Part shown: in pieces, positions 52,726 through 60,405 of the stretch | Position numbering within the stretch: position 1 is the first letter of the stretch | How the letters are laid out: each line of letters starts with the position of its first letter | Source of the DNA: an uncultured Candidatus Binatia bacterium | GTDB taxonomy: Bacteria > Desulfobacterota > Binatia > Bin18 | Direction of reading: 5' to 3' | Length of the DNA stretch: 64,000 nt | Assembly: GCA_958296235.1 (NCBI GenBank) | Contig: OY282457.1 | Coordinates: 3,157,338-3,221,337, forward strand | Translations under genes and position numbers: made by a program | Notes under the pieces: model-generated | The model's input: only the letters and a program-made list of their open reading frames with translations | What the model was told of the DNA's origin: nothing | Databases searched by the model: none

Positions 52726-53352
52726 CTACAAATTCTTGACCGACTCTTCAATGAGCGTATCCAACTCCGCGGCTTTTCTTTTTTCCATCTCCGTCCGTTG
52801 CGCCAGGATGGCGCCCCACGAGGCGCCCTCGTAGGTGTGGAATTTCTCCGCGTTCCACAACTCGGCGCGTTTGAACGATTTGGGGCAGTGGAAGTAGCAT
52901 TCTTCGACGCTGACTTCGATGGCAAGCTGGGCCGGACGGCCGCGGGCGCTGAGTTTTTCCAAGATCTGAGGTTCGTCGGCAATCCGGGCGCGGCCGTTGA
53001 TGCGCATAGTCCATTCCTCGCCGGGAATGAGAAAGAGTAAACCGACGTGCGGGTTCTCCAGAATATTGCTGATGCTCTGAAACATCTTGTTACCGGCCCG
53101 GTCCGGGAGGTAGAGGGTGTGTTTGTCTGCGATTTTGATAAACCCCGGCGGGTCGCCCTTGGGTGAGGCGTCGCACCGCCCTTGAGTGTCTGCGGTTGAG
53201 ACAATCACAAACGGACATTGCTCAAGAAACCGCGCGGCAGCCTCATCGATATAGGGCAGCTTATGCTTGACGGCGAGTTGATCTGGATCGCCAAAACGCT
53301 CGGCTAACTCATGCGGACTCTGCGGGACACTCTGGGCCGTTGCTGTGCTCAT
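52726..53352 (-). CDS. Pyridoxamine 5'-phosphate oxidase-like flavoprotein
   Basis: A 208-residue split-barrel protein. FVIVSTADTQGRCDASPKGD and HTLYLPDRAGNKMFQSISNI followed by ENPHVGLLFLIPGEEWTMRI are the family core around the flavin site. RPAQLAIEVSVEECYFHCPK is the characteristic C-terminal part of the PPOX-class, MSMEG_1061-type proteins. GAAGGAGGGGAGT precedes the ATG at 53352. It binds FMN or F420 and reduces a small molecule, or acts as a flavin carrier. It is co-directional with the hydrolase downstream. Confidence 0.9.
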   Translation of the reverse strand: MSTATAQSVPQSPHELAERFGDPDQLAVKHKLPYIDEAAARFLEQCPFVIVSTADTQGRCDASPKGDPPGFIKIADKHTLYLPDRAGNKMFQSISNILENPHVGLLFLIPGEEWTMRINGRARIADEPQILEKLSARGRPAQLAIEVSVEECYFHCPKSFKRAELWNAEKFHTYEGASWGAILAQRTEMEKRKAAELDTLIEESVKNL

Positions 53353-53437
53353 ACTCCCCTCCTTCTGTGCCTGCTCGCTCCCGGGGAGAATAGGTCAATT
53401 TGCAAGCAGATGCAAAGGATTGTACAGAGGAGAGAAG

Positions 53438-53519
53438 GATAGAGAGTAAGAGATAGAGAGTAAGGGATAGAGAGTAAGGGATAGAGAGTAAGGGATAGAG
53501 AGTAAGAGATAGAGAGACT
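53438..53519. repeat. Six-copy 14-bp tandem repeat in an intergenic region
   Basis: Units of GATAGAGAGTAAGG, with A for the last G in two copies, repeat from 53438 to 53519; the last is truncated (about 5.9 copies). Copies differ by only one base. The array lies between divergent PNPOx and esterase genes and ends 21 bases before the esterase ATG, so its copy number could affect spacing of promoter or leader. Not a CRISPR: no spacers. Confidence 0.9.
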
Positions 53520-53540
53520 CGAAGCGGAGCCGGGGGAAGC

Positions 53541-54644
53541 ATGACGAGTAAGGCAGACTACCTGGAGGCTATTCGGCCGCTGGAAGAAAAAATCCTGCTC
53601 TTTTTACGGACGTTTGAAGACGTGCAAGAGCATATGCACTTCGGGAAGATCCCGGAAGCGCAAGCACGGATACGTGACACTCTTGATGATTTTTTTGAAA
53701 CCGCACTCTCCAGCGCTGCCAGCCTCGAACCGCCCGAAGAATTCACCGGGTTTCACGCGGCCTTCGCTGCCGCGTTGACTCATCTCAGCAATACCAGCGC
53801 AGCTTTTCTCGGCGGGGCGCCCGGGCCGAATTTTGGCGGGGCGTTTGTCAACAGCCGTTTCTCGCTATGTCGAGGACTGGATTTGCTGTACAACCAACGC
53901 GCGCATCTCCCGACGCTCTCCCAATACTGGCTGCTGCCGGAGGCCGCATCCCAGCGCAACGCCTTGGAGACGCGGGCTGACGGTGTGGCGCTGCCGGTCG
54001 GTATGCTCCATCAGACGCAGACGCAGGAACATGCCGAGTACTCGTTATACGTCCCGGAATACTACAGCCCTGACACAGACTGGCCGCTCATTGTCTGCCT
54101 CCACGGTGGGTATGGCCGGGGCGATGACTATATCTGGACATGGCTGCGGCCCGCCAAGAGCAAGGGCTATCTGCTGCTATCGCCTAAGTCCCTCGGTCCG
54201 ACGTGGTCCGTCCTGCAACCGCCGGTCGACAGCCGGTCCATCCGGGCCATGTTTGACACCGTGTGTGAGACCTATCGCGTTGATCGTTCGCGGGTGTATC
54301 TGTCCGGTCTGTCTGATGGTGGAACCTATACCTATCTGCTGGGCTTGGAGCAGGCCGAACTCTTTGCCGGCATAGCGCCCATCGCGGGCGAACTGAGCCC
54401 CGCCACTGATGGGATGCTGCGCCAAAAGCGCGGTATCGAGGTGCCGATCCATGTGATTCACGGTGTGCACGACTTCATCTTTCCGGTTGAAGCCATTCGC
54501 TCATCGAATGAACTGCTCGAACACATCGGCTATAAGGTGAAGTACACCGAGCTGCCCGACTGGAGCCACGCCTTGACCTACAGCATCAATGAAACTCTGG
54601 TGCTGCCGTGGTTTGAAAGTTTGGAGCCGAAAGAACACAGGTAA
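53541..54644 (+). CDS. Phospholipase/carboxylesterase-type esterase
   Basis: A 367-residue protein. Residues about 1-150 are a helical N-terminal domain of unknown role. The catalytic domain is alpha/beta hydrolase: PLIVCLHGGYGRGDDYIW (oxyanion region), SRVYLSGLSDGGTYTYLLGL with the nucleophile Ser in GLSDG, VIHGVHDFIFPVEAIRS (acid) and LPDWSHALTYSINE (His). It resembles the PHB-depolymerase/LpqC-type esterases. ATG 53541 follows GGAGCCGGGGGAAGC. It lacks a signal peptide and is co-directional with a SnoaL-like gene. Confidence 0.88.
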   Translation: MTSKADYLEAIRPLEEKILLFLRTFEDVQEHMHFGKIPEAQARIRDTLDDFFETALSSAASLEPPEEFTGFHAAFAAALTHLSNTSAAFLGGAPGPNFGGAFVNSRFSLCRGLDLLYNQRAHLPTLSQYWLLPEAASQRNALETRADGVALPVGMLHQTQTQEHAEYSLYVPEYYSPDTDWPLIVCLHGGYGRGDDYIWTWLRPAKSKGYLLLSPKSLGPTWSVLQPPVDSRSIRAMFDTVCETYRVDRSRVYLSGLSDGGTYTYLLGLEQAELFAGIAPIAGELSPATDGMLRQKRGIEVPIHVIHGVHDFIFPVEAIRSSNELLEHIGYKVKYTELPDWSHALTYSINETLVLPWFESLEPKEHR

Positions 54645-54656
54645 AGGGAGGAAATA

Positions 54657-55142
54657 ATGTCTCAGGATATGGAAGCCCGTTTGCAGGCACTGGAAGCAAA
54701 GATTCAGGATTTGAGTGACCGCGAAGCTGTTCGCTCGCTACGGTTTCGTTATCACGAGTGCATCAACGAGGGGGAACTGGAAGCTATTCCCGATCTGTTC
54801 ACTGAGGATGCTGTCCTCGATTTTGACTATCTGGGCAAAGCCACCGGCCGGGCCGAGCTGACGAAGTTTTTTCAAGGAGTCGAGAGTCTGCTGTCTTTTG
54901 TCAAACAGTTTATGCATAACCATGCGGTTGAGGTGCAGGGGGATACGGGCAAGGGTTATGCCTACCTCGAAGCAAAGACCATCTCCAAAGGGGAGGCGTA
55001 TTTCGTGGCCGCTCGTTATGACGACGAGTATGTCAGACAGAACGGCGAGTGGAAGTTTCAGAAGATGTCGCTCACCCCGTATTTTACCGTTCCTTTCAAA
55101 GAGGGCTGGGCGCAAGAGAATCGGCTTAAGATGGGGAGATAG
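54657..55142 (+). CDS. SnoaL-like NTF2-fold protein
   Basis: A 161-residue nuclear transport factor 2-fold protein. A coiled N-terminal helix (MEARLQALEAKIQDLSDREA) leads to RYHECINEGELEAIPDLFTE, then AVEVQGDTGKGYAYLEAK and a DEYVRQNGEWKFQKM strand. The pattern matches the SnoaL_4/ketosteroid-isomerase-like family, often found with ring-degrading enzymes. AAAGGGAGGAAATA precedes the ATG at 54657, 12 bases after the esterase stop, so it is in the same operon. Substrate unknown. Confidence 0.9.
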   Translation: MSQDMEARLQALEAKIQDLSDREAVRSLRFRYHECINEGELEAIPDLFTEDAVLDFDYLGKATGRAELTKFFQGVESLLSFVKQFMHNHAVEVQGDTGKGYAYLEAKTISKGEAYFVAARYDDEYVRQNGEWKFQKMSLTPYFTVPFKEGWAQENRLKMGR

Positions 55143-55185
55143 CAATCCCTGAGATCAGTCACGAGCACCACACAGGAGGTACACC

Positions 55186-55536
55186 ATGCCCTACCAACAA
55201 CTCAGTCTGGACCAGGTGGAAACGGCTGCGACTGGATTCAAAGGCCCAGAGGGCGTGGTCGTTGATCGTGCAGGGAATGTTTATGGCGGGGGAACGGACG
55301 GTGTGATCCGCAAGCTTGCGCCGGATGGAACTGTCGCGGAATACGCGCGTACGGGCGGCCGACCAGCGGGGATGGCACTCGACCAACAGGGGAACCTCTT
55401 TGTGTGTGACCCTGTGGCTCTCCGCGTGAGCCACGAGAGAGTCGAGCCGGCTTCAAACTCTATCAAGAGCTTCGCGCGACGTTCCATGAGAGCCCATTGG
55501 GCCACCACGTGGAGGTCAGGTCCACCGAGTGCCTGA
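55186..55536 (+). pseudogene. SMP-30/strictosidine-synthase-like propeller, truncated after about 75 residues
   Basis: The first 75 codons read as the start of a beta-propeller: GPEGVVVDRAGNVYGGGTDG, VIRKLAPDGTVAEY and PAGMALDQQGNLFVCD. Family proteins are about 300 residues long. After about position 55410 the frame has no propeller pattern, while the adjacent +1-shifted frame encodes DUF1636 sequence. This is a chimeric junction, so the propeller gene is cut by whatever brought in the following segment. ACAGGAGGTACACC precedes the ATG at 55186. Confidence 0.75.
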
Positions 55537-55763
55537 GCGTATGCCCGCGCCCCTGCGGAATCGCGCTCTCGTCGCCTGGGGCGTGGACTTACCTCTTCGG
55601 GGATCAGCACCCGGGCGAGAGTGCATGTGACATCGTAGAGTGCGTCTCGCTCTACATCGGTACCGGAGATGGGTTTATGCGGCGGGAGCGACGTCCGAAG
55701 TCCCTTCGTGCAAGCATTCTGGGGCGTGTGCCGCCATACGAGGGGGGCGCTGATGCATCCTAG
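55413..55763 (+). pseudogene. DUF1636-like metal-binding protein, N-terminus missing
   Basis: Frame 3 from about 55413 reads GFKLYQELRATFHESPLG, VRSTECLSVCPRPCGIALSS, PGAWTYLFGDQHPGES and RRERRPKSLRASILGRVPPY. This order (cysteine cluster CLSVCPRPC, then WTYLFGD, then a C-terminal RP...ilgRvPP) is the DUF1636 pattern; such proteins are often encoded next to COG0523/CobW GTPases. The N-terminal VCxxC segment and start codon are lost at the junction with the SMP-30 fragment. It is probably non-functional. Confidence 0.65.
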
Positions 55764-55953
55764 CAGAAGGCATGCTTCCGCTCAGCCAGGCCGTCGCGCG
55801 GAGCGCCCTGGCCGTACCCGCCGTGGGTTTGGAGTCTCCGTCACTGCCCACTTGGTCAGACGCAGCGCGTGTGTTGGCGAGCGCTGAAACGCCTGCCGTG
55901 ACGCCACCCAGCCCCATCTTTGGTCTCGCCGTGTCGCAGGGAGAAGAGAGAGC

Positions 55954-56262
55954 ATGTTGATCAACTCATTACCACGCCGCCCGAACCTCGAACGGGTTCG
56001 ACGTATCAAGGAGGCATTGCGCGAAGCGCTAAGCCTCTCCCATGACACAACGGTCACGGTCACCGAGTTGGCGTGTCTCGAAGAGGGCTGTGCGCCCATC
56101 GAGACCGTGGTTGGCCTGCTTCGGCCCGATGCGCCACAGCTCCAGTACAAACTACACAAACCCACGGACGCCGTTGACGCCGAAGACCTGGTCCAGGTCT
56201 GCACGGCGTGGGGATTCGACGTCCAGATTCCGGTGCTCGCACCGCTGCTCCAGGAGAACTAG
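55954..56262 (+). CDS. Unrecognised 102-residue protein coupled to CobW
   Basis: The frame starts at ATG 55954 after GGGAGAAGAGAGAGC and stops immediately before the CobW ATG, so the two are coupled. LERVRRIKEALREALSLSHD is a helical start; TVTVTELACLEEGCAPIETV contains a C-x4-C pair that could bind metal, and LQYKLHKPTDAVDAEDLVQV follows. I do not recognise the family. Context with CobW and DUF1636 suggests a metal-related accessory role. Confidence 0.6.
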   Translation: MLINSLPRRPNLERVRRIKEALREALSLSHDTTVTVTELACLEEGCAPIETVVGLLRPDAPQLQYKLHKPTDAVDAEDLVQVCTAWGFDVQIPVLAPLLQEN

Positions 56263-57633
56263 ATGAATACGCCAAATTTAGATTTAGAAATTACACCTCG
56301 AAAAGTACCTGTTACCATCCTCACCGGCTTCCTCGGCTCTGGCAAGACGACTCTGCTCAACCGGATCTTGAGTGAGGAGCACGGCAAGCGCATTGCCGTG
56401 ATCGAGAACGAGTACGGGGAGGTCGGCATCGATCAGGCGCTCGTCATCGACGCTGACGAGGAGATATTCGAGATGTCGAACGGCTGCATCTGCTGCACGG
56501 TGCGCGGAGACCTGATTCGCGTACTCGGCAATCTCATGAAGCGCCGCGACAAGTTCGACTATGTGTTGGTGGAAACCACAGGGCTCGCCGATCCCGGTCC
56601 GGTCGCTCAGACGTTCTTCATGGACGACGAGATTCGTGAGGAGTTCTCGCTTGACGGGATCGTCACGCTCGTCGATGCAGCCCACATCGAGCAGCAGCTC
56701 GGCCGAAGCGACGAAAGCACGGAGCAAATCGCGTTCGCAGACGTCCTCGTGCTCAACAAGACGGACCTCGTCAACGGCGAGGCGCTCGACAGGCTCGAAG
56801 CTCGGCTCCGAGACATGAACCGAATGGCGCAAGTCGTGCGTAGCGAGCGGGCGAATGTCTCCGTCGACACGGTACTCAACCTCGCTGCCTTCGACCTGGA
56901 CCAGGTGCTTGAGCGTCGTCCCACCTTCCTCGAGTCGGAGTATCCGTTCGAATGGACTGGAGTCTATTCGCTCCATATCGGCCGCTACGAACTCAGCCTC
57001 GCCGATGGACCTGATCCGGCGATGTCGCTCGTCGTCGTGTCCGACCAGGGCATGGATGAGGCTGCCCTCCGTGAGGGTGCGGAGTGGTGTGTGCGGCGGT
57101 ACGCCGAACCTGCGGAGCTCATTCGCCCGGGGGAAGAGATTCCTGTCGGAAAGCATGTGAACCTCCGGCTCGATTCCCCAGGGCGCAAGTCGTTCTTCTT
57201 GGAGGTCGATACGCAGGTGCGGGTTGGCCTCTACGCCCAGCACACCGCGGAGGAGTTCGATCTCCAACTGACGAACGCGGATGGAGCGACAATCAGGCAA
57301 GAGGTCGAGCGAACCTGGGTCGCACAGCACGAGCACGACGACGAGGTGGGCTCGATCTCAATCGAAAGGGACGGCGACGTCGATCCCGACAGGCTCAACG
57401 CCTGGCTTGGCAAACTGCTCAGTGAGCGTGGGGTGGACATCTTCCGAATGAAGGGCTTCATCAGCCTCGCGGGTGAGTCGCGTCGCTTCGTCTTCCAGGG
57501 GGTTCACATGCTCTTTGACGGCCAGCCGGATCAGCCATGGGGCGACGCGCCCCGCCGCAATCATCTCGTCTTCATCGGCCGCAACCTCGATGAGCAGAGC
57601 ATGTGGCAGGGGTTCGAAGCATGTCTGATTTGA
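56263..57633 (+). CDS. CobW/COG0523-family metallochaperone GTPase
   Basis: A 456-residue G3E GTPase. VTILTGFLGSGKTTLLNRIL (Walker A, residues 22-29), NGCICCTVRGDLIRVL with the CxCC metal site Cys75, Cys77 and Cys78, DYVLVETTGLADPGPVAQTF (switch/Walker B) and VLVLNKTDLVN (NKxD) are all intact. The C-terminal CobW domain has VAQHEHDDEVGSISIERDGD and ends FQGVHMLFDGQ. It should bind Zn or Co and deliver it to a client with GTP hydrolysis. Neighbours are a DUF1636 remnant, an FAD oxidoreductase with a C-terminal Cys cluster and a WD40 protein. The last 79 bases recur at 59034. Confidence 0.93.
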   Translation: MNTPNLDLEITPRKVPVTILTGFLGSGKTTLLNRILSEEHGKRIAVIENEYGEVGIDQALVIDADEEIFEMSNGCICCTVRGDLIRVLGNLMKRRDKFDYVLVETTGLADPGPVAQTFFMDDEIREEFSLDGIVTLVDAAHIEQQLGRSDESTEQIAFADVLVLNKTDLVNGEALDRLEARLRDMNRMAQVVRSERANVSVDTVLNLAAFDLDQVLERRPTFLESEYPFEWTGVYSLHIGRYELSLADGPDPAMSLVVVSDQGMDEAALREGAEWCVRRYAEPAELIRPGEEIPVGKHVNLRLDSPGRKSFFLEVDTQVRVGLYAQHTAEEFDLQLTNADGATIRQEVERTWVAQHEHDDEVGSISIERDGDVDPDRLNAWLGKLLSERGVDIFRMKGFISLAGESRRFVFQGVHMLFDGQPDQPWGDAPRRNHLVFIGRNLDEQSMWQGFEACLI

Positions 57634-57639
57634 ATGTCG
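57561..57639 (+). repeat. Direct repeat copy A (cobW 3' end)
   Basis: Seventy-nine bases with five mismatches to 59034-59112. Copy A covers the last 24 codons of cobW, its stop and the beginning of the overlapping ATG frame (MSDLNV) that in copy B starts the WD40 gene. Confidence 0.9.
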
Positions 57640-57654
57640 CCAGGAGGAGTCTGC

Positions 57655-58785
57655 ATGATCGGCACCGAGAGCAGTGAAATCGTCTATGATGTAGTGGTCG
57701 TCGGCGCCGGTGCGGCAGGCGTGGGGGCCGCGGTGGCTCTCAAGCCTGCTGGCATCGAGAACTTCATAATTTCCGAGCGTCGCACGGTCGGCGCATCGTT
57801 CGCCTCATGGCCGGCCGAGACTCGCTTCATCACGCCCTCGTACCCAACCAATTCGATTGGCATGCTCGATTTGAACTCGATCGCGATTGGAACTTCACCC
57901 GCGTTCAGTTTGGGGGTCGAGCATCCGACGGGTAAAGAGTACGCGAGATATTTGCGTGCAGTCGCACAATTCTTTGAGGTGCCTGTACGCCAGGATACCG
58001 ACGTGATGCAGGTCGCAAAGGTTGGCGACGGCTTTCGCATCGATACGGCCGACGAGACCTTGCAAGCCAAGCACGTCATTTGGACCGCTGGCGAGTTCCA
58101 ATACCCACGCTTAAGTGGGTTTGTTGGGAGCCAATTGTGTTGCCACACCGCGACCATCCCCAGCTATGAAGAGCTTGACGGTGACGACTTCATCGTTGTG
58201 GGTGGCTACGAAAGTGGTGTCGACGTGGCCTACCACTTGGCGTGTCGCGACAAACGAGTGCGGTTGTTCGACAAGGGTTGCCCGTGGGAGGACGAGAGTT
58301 CCGATCCCAGTGTCGCGCTTTCTCCGTTTACGCTCGAACGGATGCGTGAAGACCAGTTTGTTGAGCAAGTGGAACTGTTTCCGCACACCCCTATCGAATC
58401 GGTCACTCGCGCGGACGCCATGTATGAAGTTACGGCTCGGGACGGACATCGGTTTCAAACCCGCGTGCCGCCACTATTGGCGGGCGGATTTGAGGGGAGT
58501 CACAAGTTAGTCGCGGATTTGTTTGAACGACGCGACGATGGCTCTCCGCTTCTGAGCGAACACGATGAATCGACCATCGTACCGGGAGTGTTTCTCTGCG
58601 GCCCCACAGTTCGCCATAACAATTACGTCTTCTGCTTTATCTTCAAGTATCGACAACGATTCGCCGTTGTCGCCAAAGCAATTGCGACCTCGTTAGGGCT
58701 GCCGGCGGAAAATTTGGAAGAGTACCGCAAGTGGGGCATGTATCTCGATGACCTCTCCTGCTGTGGGGAGGAGTGCGTATGTTGA
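57655..58785 (+). CDS. FAD-dependent NAD(P)-type oxidoreductase with C-terminal cysteine cluster
   Basis: A 376-residue two-dinucleotide-domain flavoprotein. VYDVVVVGAGAAGVGAAVAL (residues 11-30) binds FAD, FIVVGGYESGVDVAYHLACR binds NAD(P), and PGVFLCGPTVRHNNYVFCFI is the second FAD contact. The end, LSCCGEECVC, has four cysteines in eight residues, unusual for this family and suited to metal binding or a redox relay. AGGAGGAGTCTGC precedes the ATG at 57655; an earlier ATG at 57634 lies within the repeat. It is flanked by the two copies of the 79-bp repeat, so it may have been inserted between cobW and the WD40 gene. Confidence 0.85.
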   Translation: MIGTESSEIVYDVVVVGAGAAGVGAAVALKPAGIENFIISERRTVGASFASWPAETRFITPSYPTNSIGMLDLNSIAIGTSPAFSLGVEHPTGKEYARYLRAVAQFFEVPVRQDTDVMQVAKVGDGFRIDTADETLQAKHVIWTAGEFQYPRLSGFVGSQLCCHTATIPSYEELDGDDFIVVGGYESGVDVAYHLACRDKRVRLFDKGCPWEDESSDPSVALSPFTLERMREDQFVEQVELFPHTPIESVTRADAMYEVTARDGHRFQTRVPPLLAGGFEGSHKLVADLFERRDDGSPLLSEHDESTIVPGVFLCGPTVRHNNYVFCFIFKYRQRFAVVAKAIATSLGLPAENLEEYRKWGMYLDDLSCCGEECVC

Positions 58786-59006
58786 CGGGAAACGACGAAG
58801 GGGCCGTCGTGTCTGGCGCGGGGCGAAGCCGACTAGCCAGGGTGCGGAGCATCGAATGGCTCGGACAAACGGCTGCCAGCGTTTGTTGGATTGGCAGCAT
58901 GCTGGCTTACGGGATCAGATCCAGTGGGGATTGGTTGCAGTTATTTGCTGCATCCGCATGGCTGTTGGCCAACATCGTAGCGATTGCGACTGCCGAGGCT
59001 GATTGA
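58779..59006 (+). CDS. Small two-helix membrane protein
   Basis: A 75-residue protein whose ATG overlaps the flavoprotein stop (ATGTTGA), with GGGGAGGAGTGCGT before it. Two hydrophobic helices, WLGQTAASVCWIGSMLAYG and LQLFAASAWLLANIVAIATA, are joined by a short polar loop. Family unknown. It may anchor or assist the flavoprotein. It lies within the segment bounded by the repeat copies. Confidence 0.6.
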   Translation: MLTGNDEGAVVSGAGRSRLARVRSIEWLGQTAASVCWIGSMLAYGIRSSGDWLQLFAASAWLLANIVAIATAEAD

Positions 59007-59033
59007 GATGTCGGTAGTACTTCAAGGAGTCGG

Positions 59034-59112
59034 TCATCTCGTCTCCATCGGCCGCAACCTCAATGAGCAGAGCATACGGCAGGAGTTCGAAGCATGTCTG
59101 ATTTGAATGTCG
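59034..59112 (+). repeat. Direct repeat copy B (relic of a second cobW 3' end)
   Basis: Seventy-nine bases nearly identical to 57561-57639. It reads through as HLVSIGRNLNEQSIRQEFEA then CLI and a stop, a variant of the cobW C-terminus, so it is a relic of a related cobW gene. Its ATG at 59094 starts the WD40 gene. Confidence 0.9.
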
Positions 59113-60134
59113 GCAGCTCGAAGGGTGCTCTTCGCCGGGGCTGGTCTGCGGCGGTCGGCGACTACGCTATCGCCGGGGGTTGGTGCCTACGCGGTGAGGC
59201 GCTGATGGTCTGTGATGCTGAGGGGAGTGTCTACGCATTCGACGGGAAGTCTGGCGCGACCGTCTGGGAGCGGCGCGGGGTTCATGAAGGTGGTGTGCTC
59301 GCGGTGGCGATCCACCCAAGTGGAACCGCGTTCGCTACGGCCGGCCAGGACAGACGGGTCTTAATCTGGAGTGCTGCCGAAGGTCAGGTAAGCCGGGCTA
59401 TCGACGTCGGAAGCGGTTGGGTAGAAAACGTGGCGTGGTCGCCGGACGGCCAATGGTTGGCGGCCTCCTGCTCCCGGCAGGTTCATGCGTATGGTGCGGA
59501 CGGCGCGGAGGTTTGGCGATCTGATGATCATCCCAGCACCGTCAGTGCGATCGCCTGGTCGAGCGTAGGGGAGCTGGCGACGGCCTGTTACGGTCGAGTG
59601 ACGTTCTTCGACGCGTCCACTGGCGAGCTTCGCCAGAAGCTGGAGTGGAAGGGCTCCTTGGTGTCGATGGTACTGAGCTCGGACGGGGATATCGTGGCCT
59701 GCGGCAGCCAGGACAACTCGGTGCACTTCTGGCGTCGCTCCACGGAGCAGGACTCCATGATGTCAGGATATCCTGCCAAGCCGTCGGCCCTGGCTTTCGA
59801 TGACACCGGCACCCTTTTGGCCACCGGCGGAGGGGAGGCGGTGACGGTCTGGAGCTTCCAGGGAAGTGGTCCCGAAGGCACGCGGCCCGGCGTTCTAGAG
59901 CTTCATGTTCAACCCGTCACGACGCTTGCCTTCGCTCGCCGCGCGATGCGCCTGGCATCGGGAGGCCGCGATGGTGCCGTGGTTGTGTGGTCGCTTCAGA
60001 GAGATGGAGAAGGCGGTCCGATAGGGGACGCGGTTGTGGCGGGTGTAGTGGCCGAATTGTACTGGCGGCCAGACGGGCGCTCGCTTGCCGCGCTCGACGC
60101 GCGGGGTGGCGTGACGGTTTGGCGGATAGGATGA
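59094..60134 (+). CDS. WD40 repeat beta-propeller protein
   Basis: A 346-residue cytoplasmic propeller. Repeats end in W-D-like pairs: FATAGQDRRVLIWSAAEG, VENVAWSPDGQWLAASCSRQ, VACGSQDNSVHFWRRSTE, LLATGGGEAVTVWSFQG, RLASGGRDGAVVVWSLQRD and LAALDARGGVTVWRIG. No signal peptide. The ATG at 59094 lies in repeat copy B, where it overlaps the relic cobW stop, as it would with a directly preceding cobW. WD40 proteins serve as docking platforms, possibly for the CobW GTPase or its client (inference). Confidence 0.9.
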   Translation: MSDLNVGSSKGALRRGWSAAVGDYAIAGGWCLRGEALMVCDAEGSVYAFDGKSGATVWERRGVHEGGVLAVAIHPSGTAFATAGQDRRVLIWSAAEGQVSRAIDVGSGWVENVAWSPDGQWLAASCSRQVHAYGADGAEVWRSDDHPSTVSAIAWSSVGELATACYGRVTFFDASTGELRQKLEWKGSLVSMVLSSDGDIVACGSQDNSVHFWRRSTEQDSMMSGYPAKPSALAFDDTGTLLATGGGEAVTVWSFQGSGPEGTRPGVLELHVQPVTTLAFARRAMRLASGGRDGAVVVWSLQRDGEGGPIGDAVVAGVVAELYWRPDGRSLAALDARGGVTVWRIG

Positions 60135-60405
60135 ACAAAGGCCCGAATTGCCCGCGCACGCGCAGTGCTGGGCCAAGGTCTCGTCTTCAATATATTGGGT
60201 CTGGCTGTCTAGGAATCCCCAGCCCGCCGGTTTTGACAAAAGATCGTCTACGAATCCACCGTAATGCCGTAGTGAATGAAATCTGCTGCACTACACTGAA
60301 CGAACCTTCATTCGGCAACAGGCAGTAACAGGCCGAAGAAAAAAGTAAAATTGGCTTTGAATAATTCCTCCACGTCTGCTAGGCCGTTTGTGTAGGAGGG
60401 GTAAT

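Noticed and set aside
53438..53519. CRISPR-like array
   Set aside because: Units are directly adjacent 14-mers with no spacers and no cas genes nearby.
55772..55960. 62-codon plus-strand frame between the DUF1636 remnant and the 102-residue gene
   Set aside because: Low-complexity Ala/Pro/Ser composition and overlap with the next start; no evidence of function.
56284..57336. 350-codon minus-strand frame opposite cobW
   Set aside because: G+C-rich antisense shadow; cobW has all GTPase motifs.
57561..59112. Attachment or insertion-sequence site duplication
   Set aside because: The repeat is 79 bp, diverged, and coincides with the cobW coding end; no transposase or integrase is present.
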